From Selenomonadaceae bacterium (GTDB taxonomy: Bacteria > Bacillota > Negativicutes > Selenomonadales > Selenomonadaceae), in the NCBI GenBank assembly GCA_017453765.1, contig JAFTEG010000166.1, forward strand, positions 1-7,361: a stretch of 7,361 bases of DNA, written 5' to 3'. Below the pieces are notes generated by a model, which saw only the letters and a list, made by a program, of their open reading frames with translations, had not been told where the DNA came from and did not search any database. The number at the start of each line of letters is the position of its first letter. The stretch's first letter is position 1. The translations under genes were made by a program, and so were the position numbers. This document shows positions 6,095 through 7,361 of the stretch, piece by piece.

Positions 6095-7361
6095 TTAGTC
6101 TTGATTGTCTTTGTCGAGATTGACCGGCGTTTTTACATTGAAGACGAACTTTTTATCTGCAAAGTCAATCTCCACCGTGTCGCCGTCCTTCACTTCGCCG
6201 GCGATAATTTTTTTACTCAATTCCGTTTCAACGGTATGCGTTAAAAATCTTCTGAGCGGACGCGCACCGAAACTGGGATCGAAACCTTTATCGGCAAGAG
6301 CGTCAACCGCGTTTTGCGTCCACGTCAATGTTACGTTAATCTGCTTGCTGAGACGTTCATTCAAATTCTTCAACAAAATTTCGGCAATGGCTTTAACCTG
6401 ATCTTTCGCAAGGGATTTGAATACAACAATGTCGTCGACGCGGTTTAAAAATTCGGGGCGGAAATAATCTTTCAGCATATCCTTGATAATGCCTTCCGCC
6501 TCTGCAAAATCTTTCTTCGTGATAAAGCCGATTTTCGCGCGCTTTAAAATTTCCTGCGAACCCAAATTACTCGTCATAATCACGATTGTATTTTTGAAGT
6601 TGACAACGCGCCCTTTGCCGTCAGTTAATCTGCCATCGTCCAAAATTTGCAACAGCACGTTGAAAATGTCACGGTGCGCCTTTTCAATTTCGTCAAGCAG
6701 AATCACGCTGTAAGGTCTGCGCCGTACCGCCTCTGTAAGCTGTCCGCCTTCGTCATCGCCGACGTAGCCGGGAGGAGCGCCGATTAAACGTGCTACGGTA
6801 TGTTTCTCCATGTATTCAGACATATCAACGCGAATGATACTGCGTTCGTCGTCAAACAACGCCTCTGCCAACGCCTTCGCCAATTCGGTTTTGCCGACGC
6901 CGGTGGGACCGAGAAAGATAAATGAGCCAATGGGACGATTGGGGTCTTTGATACCTGCGCGGGCGCGGAGAATTGCCTCACTGACAACCTTAACCGCCTC
7001 GTCCTGCCCTACAACTCTTTCGTGCAACGTGTCTTCAAGGTGCAAAAGTTTTTCGCGTTCGCCGGTCATCATTTTGGAAACGGGTATGCCTGTCCAGCGG
7101 CTTACAACTTTTGCAATATCTTCTTCGCCGACTTCCTCTTTCAAAAGGCGTTCACCTTGTGACTGCGCGGCAAGTTCTTCTTCAACCGCTTTAAACGTTT
7201 TTTGAAGTTCGGGAAGTTTACCGTACTTTAACTCGGAAAGTTTTTGCAGGTCGTACGCACGCTCGGCGTCCGCCATTTCCTTATTAACGTCGTCAATTTC
7301 CTTTTTAATGGCGCGGACACGAAGAATCGATTGCTTTTCAGATTCCCACTTGTCGCGCAAA
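6095..7361 (-). CDS. clpB: ATP-dependent chaperone ClpB, C-terminal half (cut by window edge)
   Basis: ClpB is a cytoplasmic hexameric AAA+ disaggregase that rescues aggregated proteins together with DnaK. About 421 residues are visible, roughly the last half of a protein that is usually about 860 long. Numbering from the window edge, residues 1 to about 75 are the end of the coiled-coil middle domain, and SRWTGIPV at 87-94 leads into the second nucleotide-binding domain. That domain has Walker A GPTGVGKT at 151-158, pore loop GYVG at 198-201, Walker B ILLDEIEKA at 220-228, sensor 1 TSNLGS at 263-268, an arginine finger in FLNRVDD (304-310), and sensor 2 GARPLRR at 365-371. The middle domain and the lack of a ClpP-binding loop separate it from ClpA/ClpC. 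The codon at the right edge is TTG, but it is an internal Leu rather than the true start. The gene ends at TAA (6095-6097) and has its own terminator. Confidence 0.95.
   Translation of the reverse strand, partial: LRDKWESEKQSILRVRAIKKEIDDVNKEMADAERAYDLQKLSELKYGKLPELQKTFKAVEEELAAQSQGERLLKEEVGEEDIAKVVSRWTGIPVSKMMTGEREKLLHLEDTLHERVVGQDEAVKVVSEAILRARAGIKDPNRPIGSFIFLGPTGVGKTELAKALAEALFDDERSIIRVDMSEYMEKHTVARLIGAPPGYVGDDEGGQLTEAVRRRPYSVILLDEIEKAHRDIFNVLLQILDDGRLTDGKGRVVNFKNTIVIMTSNLGSQEILKRAKIGFITKKDFAEAEGIIKDMLKDYFRPEFLNRVDDIVVFKSLAKDQVKAIAEILLKNLNERLSKQINVTLTWTQNAVDALADKGFDPSFGARPLRRFLTHTVETELSKKIIAGEVKDGDTVEIDFADKKFVFNVKTPVNLDKDNQD

Noticed and set aside
6810..7205. A 131-residue open frame on the plus strand inside clpB
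   Set aside because: It is the complement of the conserved ClpB second nucleotide-binding domain and is Ser/Arg-rich in the way typical of shadow frames.

Overview
The window looks like ordinary bacterial chromosome, densely coding on both strands. It has strong Shine-Dalgarno sites, a TTG start and AT-rich intergenic gaps. The proteins look like those of an anaerobic Firmicutes lineage. I lean towards Negativicutes, but from general protein and codon style only; there is no rRNA or other decisive marker here. I see no mobile element, CRISPR array, tRNA or rRNA.

Layout: positions 94-5040 hold four plus-strand genes with almost no space between them, so they are probably one operon. In order they encode a MoxR-type AAA+ ATPase, a 605-residue protein with two putative metallopeptidase domains followed by a VWA-like domain (DUF2201 type), a fusion of a PHP phosphoesterase to a SpoT/MESH1-like HD hydrolase, and a calcineurin-like metallophosphoesterase. 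A gap of about 100 bases follows, holding heptad-spaced TAGC words, an imperfect hairpin with a short T run, and a plausible promoter. Next comes metF (5,10-methylenetetrahydrofolate reductase), probably starting at TTG 5144. A convergent gap holds a hairpin terminator that pairs fully only on the minus strand. The C-terminal half of clpB then runs in from the right edge on the minus strand.

How the genes may work together: the MoxR and VWA pair is a known arrangement, in which a ring ATPase works with a VWA partner that uses a metal-dependent adhesion site to bind targets (compare RavA-ViaA). The next two genes encode metal-dependent phosphoesterases or nucleotide hydrolases. The PHP-HD fusion joins two families whose studied members both act on 3'-phosphorylated nucleotides (pAp-type substrates and (p)ppGpp), which suggests nucleotide or alarmone turnover. 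Whether the ATPase/VWA pair and the hydrolases form one functional system is inference from gene order. metF (one-carbon metabolism) and clpB (protein disaggregation) look like unrelated housekeeping neighbours.

The most unusual points are the duplicated metallopeptidase domain with one degenerate active site, the PHP-HD fusion, and the four-gene operon around them.
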